A stretch of DNA of 64,000 bases from Billgrantia aerodenitrificans (GCF_021404405.1 NZ_JABFTV010000006.1:186001-250000); one strand, 5' to 3'. Counted from the stretch's first letter, positions 16,370-27,332 are shown. Numbers and translations: made by a program. The notes: a model not told the origin generated them from the letters alone.

Positions 16370-18579
16370 GCTCCCTCCCGGTGACGAATTAAAAATACAT
16401 GATGAATGTCGGGGCGGCGAGTGAAGTCCGGATCGAAAGTGCGCGCCGAGATTTCCGCCACGGTGAAGCGCTCAGCCAGGCCCGGGTCGAGCTGGAAACG
16501 GCGCTGGTTGTTGGAGAACACCAGGGTTCCGCCCGCGGCCAGCCGCGCCATGGCCAGCGAGACCAGACGCACGTGGTCGCGCTGCACGTCGAGCGTGCCC
16601 TCCATCTTCTTGGAATTGGAGAACGTCGGCGGATCGAGGAAGATCAGGTCGAACTCGGCCCTGGCGGTTTCCAACCAGCGCAGGCAGTCGTCGCGCACCA
16701 CACGATGGCGCGCCGGATCGAGGCCGTTGAGGGCGAAGTTGTCCCGCGCCCACTCCAGATAGGTGTTGGAGAGATCGACGCTGACACTGTCGGTGGCACC
16801 GCCCGCCTCTTGCGTACCCAACGCAGCCTGCACCGTGGCCGCGGCGGTGTAGCAGAACAGGTTGAGGAAGCGCTTGCCCGCCGCCATCTCGCCCAGCATG
16901 CGACGTACCGGGCGATGGTCGAGGAACAGCCCGGTGTCGAGATAGTCACGCAGGTTGACCCATAGCCTGGCACGCCCTTCGTGCACCTGGAAACGCTCAC
17001 CGGTGCTGGCCTGCTTGCGGTACTGGTCCTTGCCGCTCTGCTTCTCGCGACGCTTGATCACCACTTGCCCCGGGTCGACGCCCAGCACCTCGGGAATCAC
17101 CTGCAGAGCGTCGAACAGGCGCTTCTGCGCCTGGGCGGCATTCACCGAGCGCGGCGCTGCGTACTCCTGAACGTGCACCCGCCCATCGTAGACATCCACC
17201 GCCAGGGCGTACTCCGGCATGTCGGCATCGTAGAGCCGGTAGCAGCTCTCACCCGACTGCTTGAGCCACTTCTTCAACCGCTTGCGGTTCTTCTCCAGGC
17301 GGTTGGCGAACATTTGCGCCCCCTCGCTGCGTCGGGGCGTCGCCGCGCCGGAAGCGCTACCCGCCCCAGCGTCCTGGGCGACGTCCGCCGCGTCGGGAAC
17401 GTCCATCAACAGCAGCTTGGCCTCGAGCGGGCCGTTCTTCAGCGAATACTGCTTGTCGGCGCGCAGGCCAATTCGATGGCCGAGATCGGGATTGGCGGTG
17501 AACACCGCCAGGCGCCAGCCGGGAAATGCCTGCCGTATGCCCTCACCCAGCTCACGATAGAGCGTCACCAGCTCGGGCAGCTCGCCCAGCCGCTCGCCGT
17601 ATGGCGGGTTGGTGATGACCAGGCCTCGCACCTCATCGCCCAACTCGGAAGGCCGCTGCAGTTGGCCAAGCGAGGCGCCCTGGAAGTCGATCAGTGCCGG
17701 AATGCCGGCTCGCATGGCGTTGGCCTTTGCTGCCGCTAGCGCCGGTGGGCTCTGGTCGAAGCCGCAGAGCCGGCTGCGGCAGCGCTTGCGGCCGATGCTG
17801 GCACGGGCCTCGGCCTCGCGCCTGAGCTCGGCCCAAAGCGCTTCGTCGTGCTGCGCCCAGCCGTGAAAACCGAAGCGCACCCGGTTCAGATTGGGTGCCA
17901 TGTCGGCAGCCATCAGCGCCGCCTCGATCAGCAGCGTGCCGGCACCGCACAGCGGGTCGACCAGCGCCTGACCGTCGCGCAGGCGCTGCGGCCAGCCGGC
18001 ACGGATGAGCAGCGCCGCCGCCAAGTTCTCCTTGAGCGGGGCATGCCCCACGTCGCGACGGTAACCGCGACGATGCAGGCTCTCGCCGGAGAGATCCACG
18101 CCCAGGGTGAGACGCCCCCGGTGCAGATGGGCATAAAGCCGCAGATCGGGACGCTGCAGGTCGACGTCGGGGCGCGGCCGCCCCTGTGCCTGCAGCGCAT
18201 CGACCACGCCGTCCTTGACCGTCTGGGCACCGAAGCGGGTATGACGAATCTGCTCGCTGCGGCCATGGAAATCCACCGCCAGGGTGGCGCCAGGACGCAG
18301 ATGAGCCGACCAGTCCACTCCGGCCACGGCCCGATGCAGCGCCTCGGGGTGCTCGATGCCCTCTTCGCGCAGCAGGCACAGCACGATACGATTGGCCAGC
18401 CGCGACCACAGGCAGGCGCGATAGGCCGTGGCCAGATCGGCGCGAAAATGCACGCCGGCCACCGTACTCCTGTCGACTTCCGCACCCAGCGCACGCAGCT
18501 CGTCGGCCAGCAGTTCTTCCAAGCCCTTGGGGCAGGTGGCCAGCAGGGCCGCTGTTTCCCTTTGCAATGAATCACTCAT
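16366..18579 (-). CDS. rlmL: Bifunctional 23S rRNA methyltransferase RlmKL (m2G2445 / m7G2069)
   Basis: A 737-residue fusion (E. coli 702). The N-terminal THUMP and RlmL half carries the methyltransferase motif NPPYGERLGE at about residue 325. The C-terminal RlmK half has the SAM-binding region RFLNLFCYTAAATVQAAL and DPPTFSNSKKM at about 648. The RlmL half makes m2G2445 and the RlmK half m7G2069 in 23S rRNA. I placed the start at 18579 because MSDSLQRETAALLATCPKGLEELLADEL aligns with the family N-terminus, although the ribosome-binding site is weak. An upstream in-frame ATG at 18609 is possible. Confidence 0.93.
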   Translation of the reverse strand: MSDSLQRETAALLATCPKGLEELLADELRALGAEVDRSTVAGVHFRADLATAYRACLWSRLANRIVLCLLREEGIEHPEALHRAVAGVDWSAHLRPGATLAVDFHGRSEQIRHTRFGAQTVKDGVVDALQAQGRPRPDVDLQRPDLRLYAHLHRGRLTLGVDLSGESLHRRGYRRDVGHAPLKENLAAALLIRAGWPQRLRDGQALVDPLCGAGTLLIEAALMAADMAPNLNRVRFGFHGWAQHDEALWAELRREAEARASIGRKRCRSRLCGFDQSPPALAAAKANAMRAGIPALIDFQGASLGQLQRPSELGDEVRGLVITNPPYGERLGELPELVTLYRELGEGIRQAFPGWRLAVFTANPDLGHRIGLRADKQYSLKNGPLEAKLLLMDVPDAADVAQDAGAGSASGAATPRRSEGAQMFANRLEKNRKRLKKWLKQSGESCYRLYDADMPEYALAVDVYDGRVHVQEYAAPRSVNAAQAQKRLFDALQVIPEVLGVDPGQVVIKRREKQSGKDQYRKQASTGERFQVHEGRARLWVNLRDYLDTGLFLDHRPVRRMLGEMAAGKRFLNLFCYTAAATVQAALGTQEAGGATDSVSVDLSNTYLEWARDNFALNGLDPARHRVVRDDCLRWLETARAEFDLIFLDPPTFSNSKKMEGTLDVQRDHVRLVSLAMARLAAGGTLVFSNNQRRFQLDPGLAERFTVAEISARTFDPDFTRRPDIHHVFLIRHREGA

Positions 18580-18855
18580 GCGTCGTTCCCGCCCCCTTCG
18601 GCCGGGCATATTCCTTTCGTTACAATTTTGTCTCTGTCTTATGACGAAACATAGGTCGACAATGCCCCCCATGATGGGCTAAGAGTAGTCATGGTAGCTA
18701 CTGTAAAGACGCATGCGTACACCCAGCGGGCCTCTGGTCCCGCATGACCTCGCTCTGCCGTCGTTAAGGGACTGATTAACGGCTAGGCGAACGGTGGAAC
18801 GTCGGGGCGCGCATGTCGTGCGTCCCAATTTGGTACCTTTACAAGAGGTCATCCG

Positions 18856-19062
18856 ATGAAAAGACAGAAACGTGATCGCTACCAACGCGCCTACCTTCAT
18901 GGCTACAAGGCTGGCATTTCCGGGCGCTCCCGCGACGACTGTCCCAGTCAGGATGTCAACATACGTGAATACTGGATGAGCGGTTGGCGTGAAGGCCGAG
19001 GAGACCAATGGGCCGGCATGACCGGTGTCTCCGGCATTCACAAGAACCCCATGGTGCTATAA
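18856..19062 (+). CDS. rmf: Ribosome modulation factor RMF
   Basis: A 68-residue basic protein, MKRQKRDRYQRAYLHGYKAG, continuing with SGRSRDDCP, YWMSGWREGRGDQW and a C-terminal extension. This is a clear match to RMF, which dimerises 70S ribosomes into inactive 100S particles in stationary phase. AAGAGG lies just upstream of the ATG. The upstream region 18580-18855 contains two palindromes (18709-18718 and 18762-18781) but no clear sigma70 promoter. Two hairpins follow the gene. Confidence 0.96.
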   Translation: MKRQKRDRYQRAYLHGYKAGISGRSRDDCPSQDVNIREYWMSGWREGRGDQWAGMTGVSGIHKNPMVL

Positions 19063-19092
19063 GCAGCCTCTTTCTCGACCAACCCGATATCC

Positions 19093-19116
19093 CTTCACCG
19101 TCGCCGAACGGTGAAG
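19093..19116 (+). other. Stem-loop in the rmf 3' untranslated region
   Basis: CTTCACCGT/ACGGTGAAG form a perfect 9-bp stem with a 6-base loop, between the rmf stop and its terminator. It lacks a T tract and may protect the mRNA 3' end. Confidence 0.5.
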
Positions 19117-19124
19117 CATGAGCT

Positions 19125-19151
19125 AAGCCCGTGCCTTGCACGGGCTTTCTT
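19125..19151 (+). terminator. Rho-independent terminator of rmf
   Basis: AAGCCCGTGC/GCACGGGCTT is a perfect 10-bp stem with a 3-base loop, followed by TCTT. It also precedes the convergent pyrD stop and may act in both directions. Confidence 0.8.
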
Positions 19152-19166
19152 GTGTCGACAGTACCG

Positions 19167-20207
19167 CTACTCCCCCACTTTGCCGGAGCGAACAGCGGCC
19201 GCTTTCAGCGCCTCGGCGCACTCGGCGATCAGCGTCGGCCCGCGGTAGATGAAACCCGAATAGAGCTGCACCAGATCGGCTCCCGCCTCGACCTTGGCCA
19301 CCGCCGCGTCTCCGCTGTCGATCCCACCCACACCGATGATGGGCAGTACGGGAAGGTGACGACGCAGCTCACGAATCACCTGGTTGGAGGGCTCGAACAC
19401 CGGCTGCCCGGAAAGACCGCCCTGCTCGTCGGCATGGGGCAGCCCGGCCACCGCCTCACGCGACACCGTGGTGTTGGTGGCAATCACCGCATCGATACCG
19501 CTACGGGCGATGCTTGCCGCCACCAGCCCCACCTCCTCGGCGCTCATGTCCGGTGCGATCTTGACCGCCAGCGGCACCTTCCGCCCCGCTTGCCGGTCCA
19601 GTCGGTCGCCCGCCTCGCGCAGGGTGCCCAGCAACGTGTCGAGGTGCTCGCCGAACTGCAGGTTGCGTAGCCCCGGCGTATTGGGCGAGGAGATGTTGAC
19701 CGTCACGTAATGCGCATGGGCGTGCACCTTCTCCAGGCAGATCAGGTAGTCATCCACCGCGCGCTCCACCGGAGTGGTGAGGTTCTTGCCGATGTTGATG
19801 CCGATCATGCCGTCGTAGCGCGATGCCTTGACCCGCGCCACCAGGTGGTCCACTCCGGCATTGTTGAAACCCATGCGATTGATGATCGCGCCACCCTCGG
19901 GCAGACGAAACAGGCGCGGCTTGGGATTGCCGTCCTGAGGCTTGGGCGTGACGGTGCCGACCTCGACGAAGCCGAAGCCGAGCGCACCCAGCGCATCGAG
20001 GTGGTCGGCATTCTTGTCCAGCCCCGCCGCCAGGCCCACCCGATTGGGAAAGCGCAGCCCCATCAGCTCCACCGGGTCGTCGATTCGCTTGCCGCCCAGC
20101 ACACCCGACAGCTTCAGGCAGTGGGCCAGATCCAGGGCACGCAGCGCATGGCCGTGGGCGGTTTCTGCGTCGAGGCGAAACAGAATCGAGCGGGCAAGCG
20201 CGTACAT
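19167..20207 (-). CDS. pyrD: Dihydroorotate dehydrogenase (quinone), class 2
   Basis: A 346-residue class 2 enzyme (E. coli 336) that oxidises dihydroorotate to orotate with a membrane quinone in pyrimidine synthesis. The N-terminal helices [20 protein letters not shown] are the membrane-associating segment that separates class 2 from class 1. The catalytic serine lies in [17 protein letters not shown]-binding motifs IGVGGI and [12 protein letters not shown] are present. The ATG at 20207 has AGGAGAT upstream; a longer reading to 20453 has no family match. Confidence 0.95.
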   Translation of the reverse strand: MYALARSILFRLDAETAHGHALRALDLAHCLKLSGVLGGKRIDDPVELMGLRFPNRVGLAAGLDKNADHLDALGALGFGFVEVGTVTPKPQDGNPKPRLFRLPEGGAIINRMGFNNAGVDHLVARVKASRYDGMIGINIGKNLTTPVERAVDDYLICLEKVHAHAHYVTVNISSPNTPGLRNLQFGEHLDTLLGTLREAGDRLDRQAGRKVPLAVKIAPDMSAEEVGLVAASIARSGIDAVIATNTTVSREAVAGLPHADEQGGLSGQPVFEPSNQVIRELRRHLPVLPIIGVGGIDSGDAAVAKVEAGADLVQLYSGFIYRGPTLIAECAEALKAAAVRSGKVGE

Positions 20208-20218
20208 GAGATCTCCTG

Positions 20219-20260
20219 GCGGTTGGCAATGGGCGGTTGGCGATGGGCGACTGGCGATAG
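20219..20260. repeat. Three 14-base tandem repeats in the pyrD leader
   Basis: The units GCGGTTGGCAATGG, GCGGTTGGCGATGG and GCGACTGGCGATAG run end to end, followed by a partial fourth (GCCCGGTTGG). They lie immediately upstream of the pyrD ribosome-binding site, inside the predicted leader RNA. Confidence 0.8.
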
Positions 20261-20282
20261 GCCCGGTTGGAAAGGCGGGCGG

Positions 20283-20288
20283 ATTATA
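20283..20288 (-). promoter_or_regulatory. Candidate pyrD promoter (-10 box)
   Basis: The minus strand reads GTTATAATCC, a perfect TATAAT. No good -35 lies at 16-18 bases upstream. The leader from here to the pyrD ATG would be about 70 bases and includes the 14-base repeats. Confidence 0.5.
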
Positions 20289-20312
20289 ACAGCGCTGCCA
20301 GGCCAAGACGAC

Positions 20313-20335
20313 GAACCCCGCCATGGGCGGGGTTC
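20313..20335 (-). terminator. Hairpin downstream of gdhB
   Basis: A perfect 10-bp stem, GAACCCCGCC/GGCGGGGTTC, with a 3-base loop lies 30 bases after the gdhB stop. It lacks an immediate T tract on the minus strand (GTCGTCTTGG follows), so termination is likely but not certain. Confidence 0.55.
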
Positions 20336-20364
20336 GCAGTACCACGGAGTTGTTGTCGTCTCGC

Positions 20365-23300
20365 TCAGGTTTCGCCGTTGCTCTCGGCCAGATCGACCAG
20401 TTCGCGTACGGCCACGGCAAACAGCGGGAAGCTCGACTGGCTGCCGCCGCCACGCACCTCGGCGATCAGCCGGCACCAACGCTCATGCAGCGAGGCATGC
20501 GTAGCCAGCCAGTTGTCGACGCGCTCGTCGGGCTCGCGCCCGTCATCGGTCTTGAGCACGCTCACCGTCAGCGCCAACTGCTGGCGGTCGATGTCGTCGC
20601 GGAAGGTCTCGCGGGCCTGGGCCTGCCAGCTGTCACGCACGTTGAGATTGCTCACCTGCTGGATCATCCAGGGCAGCTCGAGACGGTTACCGATCTCGAA
20701 GAAGACCTCGGCAACGCGCTGTGGCTTCTCGTCGGCCTGGCGGGCCGCCTGGATGATGCCGAGCGCGCCGTAGAGGCTTCCCGAGGCCGCCACCGTGGCC
20801 GCCAGCTCTTCGGGCACCCCGGCCTCGAGCAGCTCACCGCGCTTGTGCTCCCAGCGTTCGCGCTCCTCGCCGCGCAGCAGCTCGCCGATGCTCTCCTGCA
20901 GCTGGGCCACACGCGGAGCGAAGTACTCGATGGCATCGCGAGTGGAGAGCCCCAGACGCTGACGCAGGAACCAGCGGGTGGTGCGGCGGATCAAGCGGAT
21001 GAGATCCGTCATCATGGTGTACTGCACCTGGCTCGGCACCTGGTTGTCCAGCGCCTCGATACGCTCCCACAGGCTGGAGAGCTGGAAGCTGTCGCGGGCA
21101 ATGACATAGGCACGGGCGATATCGGCCGGGCTGGCGCCGGTGGAGTCGATCAGCAGCCGCACGAAGACGATACCCATGTGATCGACCAGATCGTTGGCCA
21201 CCTGAGTGGAGACGATCTCGCGCTTGAGGCGATGGTCGTACATCTCGTCGGGGAAGCGCTCGACCAGTACCCGTGGGAAGATACGTTCCACGTACTGCTG
21301 GATATAGGGGTCGTCGGGCACGTCGGAGGCCAACACCTCGCCCTTGAGCACGCTCTTGGAGTAGGAGATCAGCACCGAGAGCTCCGGATGAGTCATCCCC
21401 TGGTCGTCGTTGGCTCGCTCCAGCAGCTCCTCGTCGGAGGGCAGGAATTCCAGCTCCCGGTCGAGCTGGCCAGCGGCCTCCAGCCCGCTGATGAAGCGCC
21501 GGTAGGGGTCGATGCCCTGACGCGAGAAGATGGCCGAGATATCCAGCGCCTGGGTCTGGCGGTAGTTGTCGAGGATGACCAGATCGGCCACCTCCTCGGT
21601 CATGTCGGCGAGCAGCTGGTTACGCTGCTTGTCGGTCATGTCGCCGCGCTTGACCACCTCATCGATGAGGATCTTGATGTTGACCTCATGGTCGGAGCAG
21701 TTGACCCCGCCGGCGTTGTCGATGAAGTCGGTATTGACCAGTACGCCCTTGGCGGCGGCCTCCATGCGGCCACGCTGGGTCAGGCCCAGGTTGCCGCCCT
21801 CGCCCACCACCCGGCAGTTGAGATCGCTGCCGTTGATGCGCAGCGCATCGTTGGCCTTGTCGCCGACCATGGCGTCGGTCTCGGCGCTGCCCTTGACGTA
21901 GGTGCCGATCCCGCCGTTCCACAGCAGATCGATCTGGGACTTGAGCATGGCGCGGATGAAATCGTTGGGCGAGAGACGATCCTCGGCGATGCCGAAGACC
22001 TCTTTCATCTGCGGCGTCATGGCGATCGACTTGGCGCTGCGCTTGAACACGCCACCGCCCTCGGAGATCAGCGAGGCGTCGAAGTCCTCCCAGCTGGAGC
22101 GCGGCAACTCGAACAGGCGCTTGCGCTCGGCGAAGGTGGCCGCCGCATCGGGATTCGGGTCGACGAAGATGTGCAGATGGTTGAAGGCCCCCACCAGACG
22201 GATCTTGTCGGAGAGCAGCATGCCGTTGCCGAACACGTCGCCGCCCATGTCGCCGATGCCGACCACGGTGAACTCCTCTTCCTGGGTGTTCAGGCCCAGA
22301 TTGCGGAAGTGGCGCTTCACCGATTCCCAGGCACCGCGGGCGGTGATGCCCATCTTCTTGTGGTCGTAGCCGTTGGCCCCGCCAGAGGCGAAGGCATCGC
22401 CCAGCCAGTGGCCGTACTCGACGGAAATCTCGTTGGCGATGTCGGAGAAGGTCGCCGTGCCCTTGTCGGCCGCCACCACCAGATAGGCGTCGTCATCGTC
22501 GTGACGCACCACGTCCCTGGGCGGCACCACCTCGCCGCCGACCAGGTTGTCGGTCACGTCGAGCAGCGCCCGGATGAAGGTCTTGTAGCAGGCGATGCCC
22601 TCCTGCTGGATGGCGTCGCGGTCGCCCCCTTCGGGCAGGCGCTTGCAGACGAAGCCGCCCTTGGCACCCACCGGCACGATGACGGCGTTCTTGACCTGCT
22701 GGGCCTTGACCAGCCCCAGCACCTCGGTGCGGAAGTCCTCATGGCGATCCGACCAGCGCAGCCCGCCGCGGGCCACCTTGCCGCCGCGCAGGTGGACACC
22801 CTCGACCCGCGGTGAGCAGACGAAGATCTCGAAGGCCGGGCGCGGCTTGGGCATGCCGGTGATGTGCTTGGGATCCAGCTTGTAGGCGATGTAGTCCTTG
22901 AAGCCGCCGTCGGCACTGCGCTGGTAGTAATTGGTGCGCAGGGTGGCCTGGATCATCTCCATGAAGCGGCGCAGCAACTGGTCGTCATTGAGGCTGGCCA
23001 CGCCGTCGAGGTGGCGGTTGAGTCGCTCGACGCAGGCTTCCACCTCCTCTTCGCCGGGACGATCCGCGGGGTCGAAGCGCAGCTTGAACAGCGCGACCAG
23101 CTCGCGGGTGATCTCGGGGTAGTTGGTCAACGCAGAGGCAATGTAGTCCTGCGACATGCCGAAGCGAATCTGCTTCAGATAACGGGCATAGGCCCGCAGC
23201 ATGGCCACTTCCCGCCAGTCCAGGTTGGCGGCGATCACCAGGCGGTTGAAGCCGTCGTTCTCGGCCTCGCCGACCCAGATGCGCTTGAATGCCTCGATGA

Positions 23301-25206
23301 AGGGCTCGCGCATCTTCTGCAGGCTGACCTCGGTGGAGGTATGGTGCTCCAGGTCGAAGTCGTGCAGCCAGTAACGCACGTCGGGAGTGACGATCTCGTA
23401 GGGGCGCTCGCCGATCACGCGCAGCCCCAGGTTCTCCATCACCGGCAGCACGTCGGAGAGCGGAATGGTGCGATCGCGCTGGAACAGCTTGAGATTGACG
23501 CCGCTGCCCTCCTCCTCCACCAGCCGATAGAGCGTCAGCGCCAGCGGCTCGCCGGCATCGAGGTCGGCCAGGTGCTGCAGGTCGAACACCGCCGTGCGCG
23601 AGCCGAAGTCGTCGCGATAGCTGGCCGGGAAAGCGTCACGGAAGCGATCCATCAACCGGTTGGCCTGCTCCTCGCCGAAGCCTTCGACCAGCGCCTCGTG
23701 CAGCTCGTCGCGCCAGCTGCGCGCCAGCTGTGCCACCTTGGCCTCGAGCCGCTTGAGGTTGACCTCTCGGGGCACATCGCCACGGAAGCGCAGGATGAAC
23801 TGGATACGCGCCAGAATCGATTCCGAGAGATAGGTGTTGAAGTCACCGAAGGTGGCATCGAGCTCTTCGCACAGCAGGTTCTGGATACGCACGCGCAGGT
23901 CGGTGGAGAAGACGTCGCGCGGCACGAACACCAGGCAGGAGTGGAAGCGCCCGGAGCGGTCGGTGCGAATGAACAGGCGGACGCGGCGCCGCTCGCGAAT
24001 GTCGAGAATGCCCAGCGCGGTGTGGGCCAGCTCCTGGGTGTCGATCTGGAACAGGTCGTCGCGAGGGTAGACCTCGAGGATCTGCAGCAGCTGCTTGCCG
24101 TTGTGCCCCTTGGGGTTGAATCCGGCAATCTCCATCACTGCCTTGAGCTTGCGCCGCAGCAGCGGAATGTTGCGCGGCGACTCGTTGTAGACGCTGGCGG
24201 TGAACAGGCCGAGGAAGCGATGCTCGCCGATCACACGGCCCTGTTCGTCGTAGCGATCGATGGAGACGTAATCGGGATAGGTGGGGCGGTGCACCCGGGC
24301 GTGGTGCGAACTCTTGGCAAAGGAGAGCAGCTGCGGCACGAGCACGAAACGGTTGCCCTCGATCCCCAGCTCGGTGCGGATACGCTCCTGGTAGCGCGGC
24401 AGATCCAGACGGAACACGCCGAGTTCGCTACCCTGCTCCTTGATCAGTCGGTCGCCGTCGGCGTCCGACTCGATGGTAAAGGCGTCGTAGCCCAGAAAGG
24501 TGAAGTTGTCGCGCACCAGCCACTCGAGAAAAGCGATTGCCTCTTCGTGGTCGCCCGGCTCGATCTGCTCGGGACGCCCGGCCTTGAGCTCGGCAACCGC
24601 TTCCAGGGCGCGCTCGTTCATCGCATCGTAGTCGCCCACGGCAATGCGCACGTCGCGCAGCACCTCGCGCAGCGACTCCTCGATGTCGGCCAACACCTCG
24701 GGGTTGGAGTGGCGGTCGATCTCGATGGCGATCAGCGATTCGCGCTGCTCGGGGGCGTCGGCAGCCCGCGGCGAACCGACCCGCACCAGGTCGTGGCCCG
24801 CACTGCGCTCCACCGCCAGTACGGCATTGTGGATCGCGTGCACGGTGAGCGCCCGCCGGTTGAGCTCGATACGCACCGAGTCGACCAGAAAGGGCATGTC
24901 CTCGTGCAGCACGGCAACGAAGGTATGGGAAGACTGCCAGCCGTGCTCCTCGAAATCGGGATTGAAGACGCGCACCTTGGGCGAGGCGTGATCGAAGTGC
25001 TGAATGTAGTGCCATACCGACAGCGTGGCACCGTAGAGGTCGTCCAGGCGGCGGTCGGCCAGGTCCTCGAGCGGCACGGTGGCGTAAAAATGGCGGGCGA
25101 ACGCTTCCACCTCTTCGGCCCGCGCCTTCTCGAGTCGGCTGTCCAGGCGCTCGCGCAGCTGCTTGAGAATCTCCTGCCGGCCCACTTCGATCGTCTCGTA
25201 TTGCAT
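20365..25206 (-). CDS. gdhB: NAD-dependent glutamate dehydrogenase, large (~180 kDa) type
   Basis: A 1613-residue protein of the L_GDH/GDH-180 class known from Pseudomonas, Streptomyces and Caulobacter, which oxidatively deaminates glutamate to 2-oxoglutarate. The N-terminal third holds the ACT-like regulatory segments. The central catalytic core contains [37 protein letters not shown] (substrate lysines) and [17 protein letters not shown] (dinucleotide region). The helical C-terminus completes the usual length. The ATG follows GAGGTGAGGG. It is monocistronic. The upstream gap to trmA (25207-25404) shows no feature I can name. Confidence 0.96.
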   Translation of the reverse strand: MQYETIEVGRQEILKQLRERLDSRLEKARAEEVEAFARHFYATVPLEDLADRRLDDLYGATLSVWHYIQHFDHASPKVRVFNPDFEEHGWQSSHTFVAVLHEDMPFLVDSVRIELNRRALTVHAIHNAVLAVERSAGHDLVRVGSPRAADAPEQRESLIAIEIDRHSNPEVLADIEESLREVLRDVRIAVGDYDAMNERALEAVAELKAGRPEQIEPGDHEEAIAFLEWLVRDNFTFLGYDAFTIESDADGDRLIKEQGSELGVFRLDLPRYQERIRTELGIEGNRFVLVPQLLSFAKSSHHARVHRPTYPDYVSIDRYDEQGRVIGEHRFLGLFTASVYNESPRNIPLLRRKLKAVMEIAGFNPKGHNGKQLLQILEVYPRDDLFQIDTQELAHTALGILDIRERRRVRLFIRTDRSGRFHSCLVFVPRDVFSTDLRVRIQNLLCEELDATFGDFNTYLSESILARIQFILRFRGDVPREVNLKRLEAKVAQLARSWRDELHEALVEGFGEEQANRLMDRFRDAFPASYRDDFGSRTAVFDLQHLADLDAGEPLALTLYRLVEEEGSGVNLKLFQRDRTIPLSDVLPVMENLGLRVIGERPYEIVTPDVRYWLHDFDLEHHTSTEVSLQKMREPFIEAFKRIWVGEAENDGFNRLVIAANLDWREVAMLRAYARYLKQIRFGMSQDYIASALTNYPEITRELVALFKLRFDPADRPGEEEVEACVERLNRHLDGVASLNDDQLLRRFMEMIQATLRTNYYQRSADGGFKDYIAYKLDPKHITGMPKPRPAFEIFVCSPRVEGVHLRGGKVARGGLRWSDRHEDFRTEVLGLVKAQQVKNAVIVPVGAKGGFVCKRLPEGGDRDAIQQEGIACYKTFIRALLDVTDNLVGGEVVPPRDVVRHDDDDAYLVVAADKGTATFSDIANEISVEYGHWLGDAFASGGANGYDHKKMGITARGAWESVKRHFRNLGLNTQEEEFTVVGIGDMGGDVFGNGMLLSDKIRLVGAFNHLHIFVDPNPDAAATFAERKRLFELPRSSWEDFDASLISEGGGVFKRSAKSIAMTPQMKEVFGIAEDRLSPNDFIRAMLKSQIDLLWNGGIGTYVKGSAETDAMVGDKANDALRINGSDLNCRVVGEGGNLGLTQRGRMEAAAKGVLVNTDFIDNAGGVNCSDHEVNIKILIDEVVKRGDMTDKQRNQLLADMTEEVADLVILDNYRQTQALDISAIFSRQGIDPYRRFISGLEAAGQLDRELEFLPSDEELLERANDDQGMTHPELSVLISYSKSVLKGEVLASDVPDDPYIQQYVERIFPRVLVERFPDEMYDHRLKREIVSTQVANDLVDHMGIVFVRLLIDSTGASPADIARAYVIARDSFQLSSLWERIEALDNQVPSQVQYTMMTDLIRLIRRTTRWFLRQRLGLSTRDAIEYFAPRVAQLQESIGELLRGEERERWEHKRGELLEAGVPEELAATVAASGSLYGALGIIQAARQADEKPQRVAEVFFEIGNRLELPWMIQQVSNLNVRDSWQAQARETFRDDIDRQQLALTVSVLKTDDGREPDERVDNWLATHASLHERWCRLIAEVRGGGSQSSFPLFAVAVRELVDLAESNGET

Positions 25207-25404
25207 CCCTCACCTCGGCTGCCTGGGGCCGCGTATCGGCCCTGGGAAAGAATCGGCGTGGCCCGGGGCCACGTGTCGGGAAGCTTACTCCAGCCCTGCG
25301 CCACACCCTACCGACTTGCCAGCCTTCTCATGGTGCATGTCGCTTGTGCATCGAGACCGAACGTTTTGCCACTTGACAACCACCGATTGCTTCAGAATCG
25401 AAAA

Positions 25405-26514
25405 TCAAGCGACGTGTCTTTCCAGCAGCACACCGCATTCACAGTGATGGGTCCAGGGGAACTGATCGAACAGTGCAAAACGGGCAATTCGATGCGTGCG
25501 GCTCAGCGACTCCAGGTTCTGCTCCAACGTATCCGGGTTGCATGAAATATAGACGACTCGCGAATATTCGCTCAGTTGGCGGCAGCTTGCCTCGTCGAGG
25601 CCGGCGCGCGGCGGATCCACCAGCACGGTGGAGAAGTCATATGCCTCCAGCGCCATTTCAGTCACGCGTCGGCCGCCTTTCTCGCCCTTCAGCGCAGCGG
25701 CGAACTCCTCCGCCGACATGCGTCCCACCGCGGCATTGTCGATGCCGTTGGCCGCCAGGTTCTGCTGTGCGCTGGCGACGGAGGTACGCGAAATCTCGGT
25801 GGCCAGCACGCGGCGGAAGTTCTCGGCCAGGGCCACGGTGAAGTTGCCGTTGCCGCAGTAGAGCTCCACCAGGTCGCTCGATTGACTGCCCCGGGTCACG
25901 TCCCGGGCCCAGGTCAGCATGGCCCGACTGACCTCGGCATTGGGCTGAGTGAAGCTGTTCTCCACCTGCTGGTAGTGGAAGGTGCGCCCTTCCACCTCGA
26001 GCCGCTCCCAGACATGATCGCGCTCGAGCACCAGGCGCTGCTTGCGCGAGCGACCGATGATCAGGATGTCCAGCGCCTGCTGCAACCGCCGTGCCTCGCT
26101 CTCCCAGGCCTCGTCCAGCGGGCGATGGTAGATCAGGGTCACCAGCGCCTCGCCGGAAAGCGTAGTCAGGAACTCGACCTGGAACAGCCGGCGGCGCAGC
26201 ACGTCGCTTGCCAGCAGCGCCTCGCGCAGGCGCGGCATCAGCTCGTTGATACGCCCGCTGGCGACGGGATAGTCGTCCAGCCGGATCACCCGCTTGTGCT
26301 TGGGATCGTCCGGGTCGACATCGAACATGGCGAAGAAGAGGTCGTCGCCTTCGTGCCACAGGCGGAATTCGCAGCGCTGCCGATAGTGGCTCGGCGGCGA
26401 GGCGAAGACCTCCAGCGGGGGCGGCGAAAAGCGCTCGAACTGCCGGCTGATGCGCTCACGCTTGGTCGCCAGCTGCTGGTCGTAGCGTTCGGGGTCGACA
26501 ACGGGAATGGACAC
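25405..26514 (-). CDS. trmA: tRNA (uracil-5-)-methyltransferase TrmA
   Basis: A 369-residue TrmA (E. coli 366) that makes the m5U54 (T-loop) modification from SAM. The SAM motif is ELYCGNGNFTVALA, followed by LVDPPRAGLDE and the catalytic cysteine in VVYISCNPDTLEQN. The C-terminus FPWTHHCECGVLLERH is typical. The start is a GTG at 26514 with AGGAGAT 6 bases upstream; the nearby ATG at 26519 is out of frame. The next gene upstream on this strand is murI. Confidence 0.95.
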   Translation of the reverse strand: MSIPVVDPERYDQQLATKRERISRQFERFSPPPLEVFASPPSHYRQRCEFRLWHEGDDLFFAMFDVDPDDPKHKRVIRLDDYPVASGRINELMPRLREALLASDVLRRRLFQVEFLTTLSGEALVTLIYHRPLDEAWESEARRLQQALDILIIGRSRKQRLVLERDHVWERLEVEGRTFHYQQVENSFTQPNAEVSRAMLTWARDVTRGSQSSDLVELYCGNGNFTVALAENFRRVLATEISRTSVASAQQNLAANGIDNAAVGRMSAEEFAAALKGEKGGRRVTEMALEAYDFSTVLVDPPRAGLDEASCRQLSEYSRVVYISCNPDTLEQNLESLSRTHRIARFALFDQFPWTHHCECGVLLERHVA

Positions 26515-26555
26515 GGCATCTCCTGACGTGTGCAGGGTGGAAAGAAAATATTGGG

Positions 26556-27332
26556 TCAGCCGACGATGAGCAGGCGCGGCTCGTCGAAACCGAAAGTGGC
26601 CACGGCACGGGCCAGACGGGCATCCGGCGCCGTCGCCAGGCTCTCGTCGCGTCCGCTCGCGATCTCGAGCTCCTGCACCACCTGGGCGGTACGCCGGGCG
26701 ATGGCCTCACCGGAGTCGACCAGTTGGACCGGCCTGGGGGCGGCGGCCACGATGCGCTCGGCGAGCAGCGGAAAGTGAGTGCAGCCGAGCACGACGGTAT
26801 CGAGATCGGGCGCTTCCCACAGGGGGGCGGTCACGGCATCGATGACCGCCTGGTCCGGCTCATCGCCGGCCAGGAATCGCTCCACCTCACGTACCATCGG
26901 GTCGGCGGCGACCCGAGTGACACGACAGTCGGCGGCAAAGGTCTCGATCAACCGGTCGGTATAGGGACGCGCCACGGTAGCGCTGGTGGCCAGCAAGCCG
27001 ATGTGCCGGCTGCGACTCTGGGCAGCGGCGGGTTTGATCGCCGGCACGGTCCCCACCACCGGAACCGACAGATGTTCGCGCAGCGCATCCAGCGCCAGGG
27101 TGCTGGCCGTGTTGCAGGCAACGACCAGGACGGAGCATTCGCTCGCAGCCACGGCGGCCTTGCACACGGCCAGGATGCGCTCCACCAGCCACGCATCGGG
27201 GCGGATGCCGTAGGGCAACATGGCGTTGTCGCAGGCATAGACCAAGGCGGCACCAGGCAGGTGGTGCCGCAATGACGGTACGACCGACAGGCCGCCGACG
27301 CCGGAATCGAAGATCAGTATCGGGCCAGACAT
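26556..27332 (-). CDS. murI: Glutamate racemase MurI
   Basis: A 258-residue racemase that supplies D-glutamate for peptidoglycan. Both catalytic cysteines are visible: C73 in LVVACNTAST and C184 in TVVLGCTHFPLL. The N-terminal substrate motif IFDSGVGGLSV is intact. The ATG at 27332 starts MSGPILIFDSG. A TTG-initiated reading to 27371 adds 13 non-conserved residues. The ribosome-binding site is weak. Its 3' end lies about 40 bases before the trmA start. Confidence 0.93.
   Translation of the reverse strand: MSGPILIFDSGVGGLSVVPSLRHHLPGAALVYACDNAMLPYGIRPDAWLVERILAVCKAAVAASECSVLVVACNTASTLALDALREHLSVPVVGTVPAIKPAAAQSRSRHIGLLATSATVARPYTDRLIETFAADCRVTRVAADPMVREVERFLAGDEPDQAVIDAVTAPLWEAPDLDTVVLGCTHFPLLAERIVAAAPRPVQLVDSGEAIARRTAQVVQELEIASGRDESLATAPDARLARAVATFGFDEPRLLIVG

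Noticed and set aside
18679-19041. 120-codon minus-strand frame over rmf
   Set aside because: Antisense to rmf and its leader, with no family features.
20323-25545. Plus-strand frames of 830 and 893 codons opposite gdhB
   Set aside because: They lie entirely antisense to a full-length NAD-glutamate dehydrogenase and have His/Gln/Val-rich shadow composition without domains.
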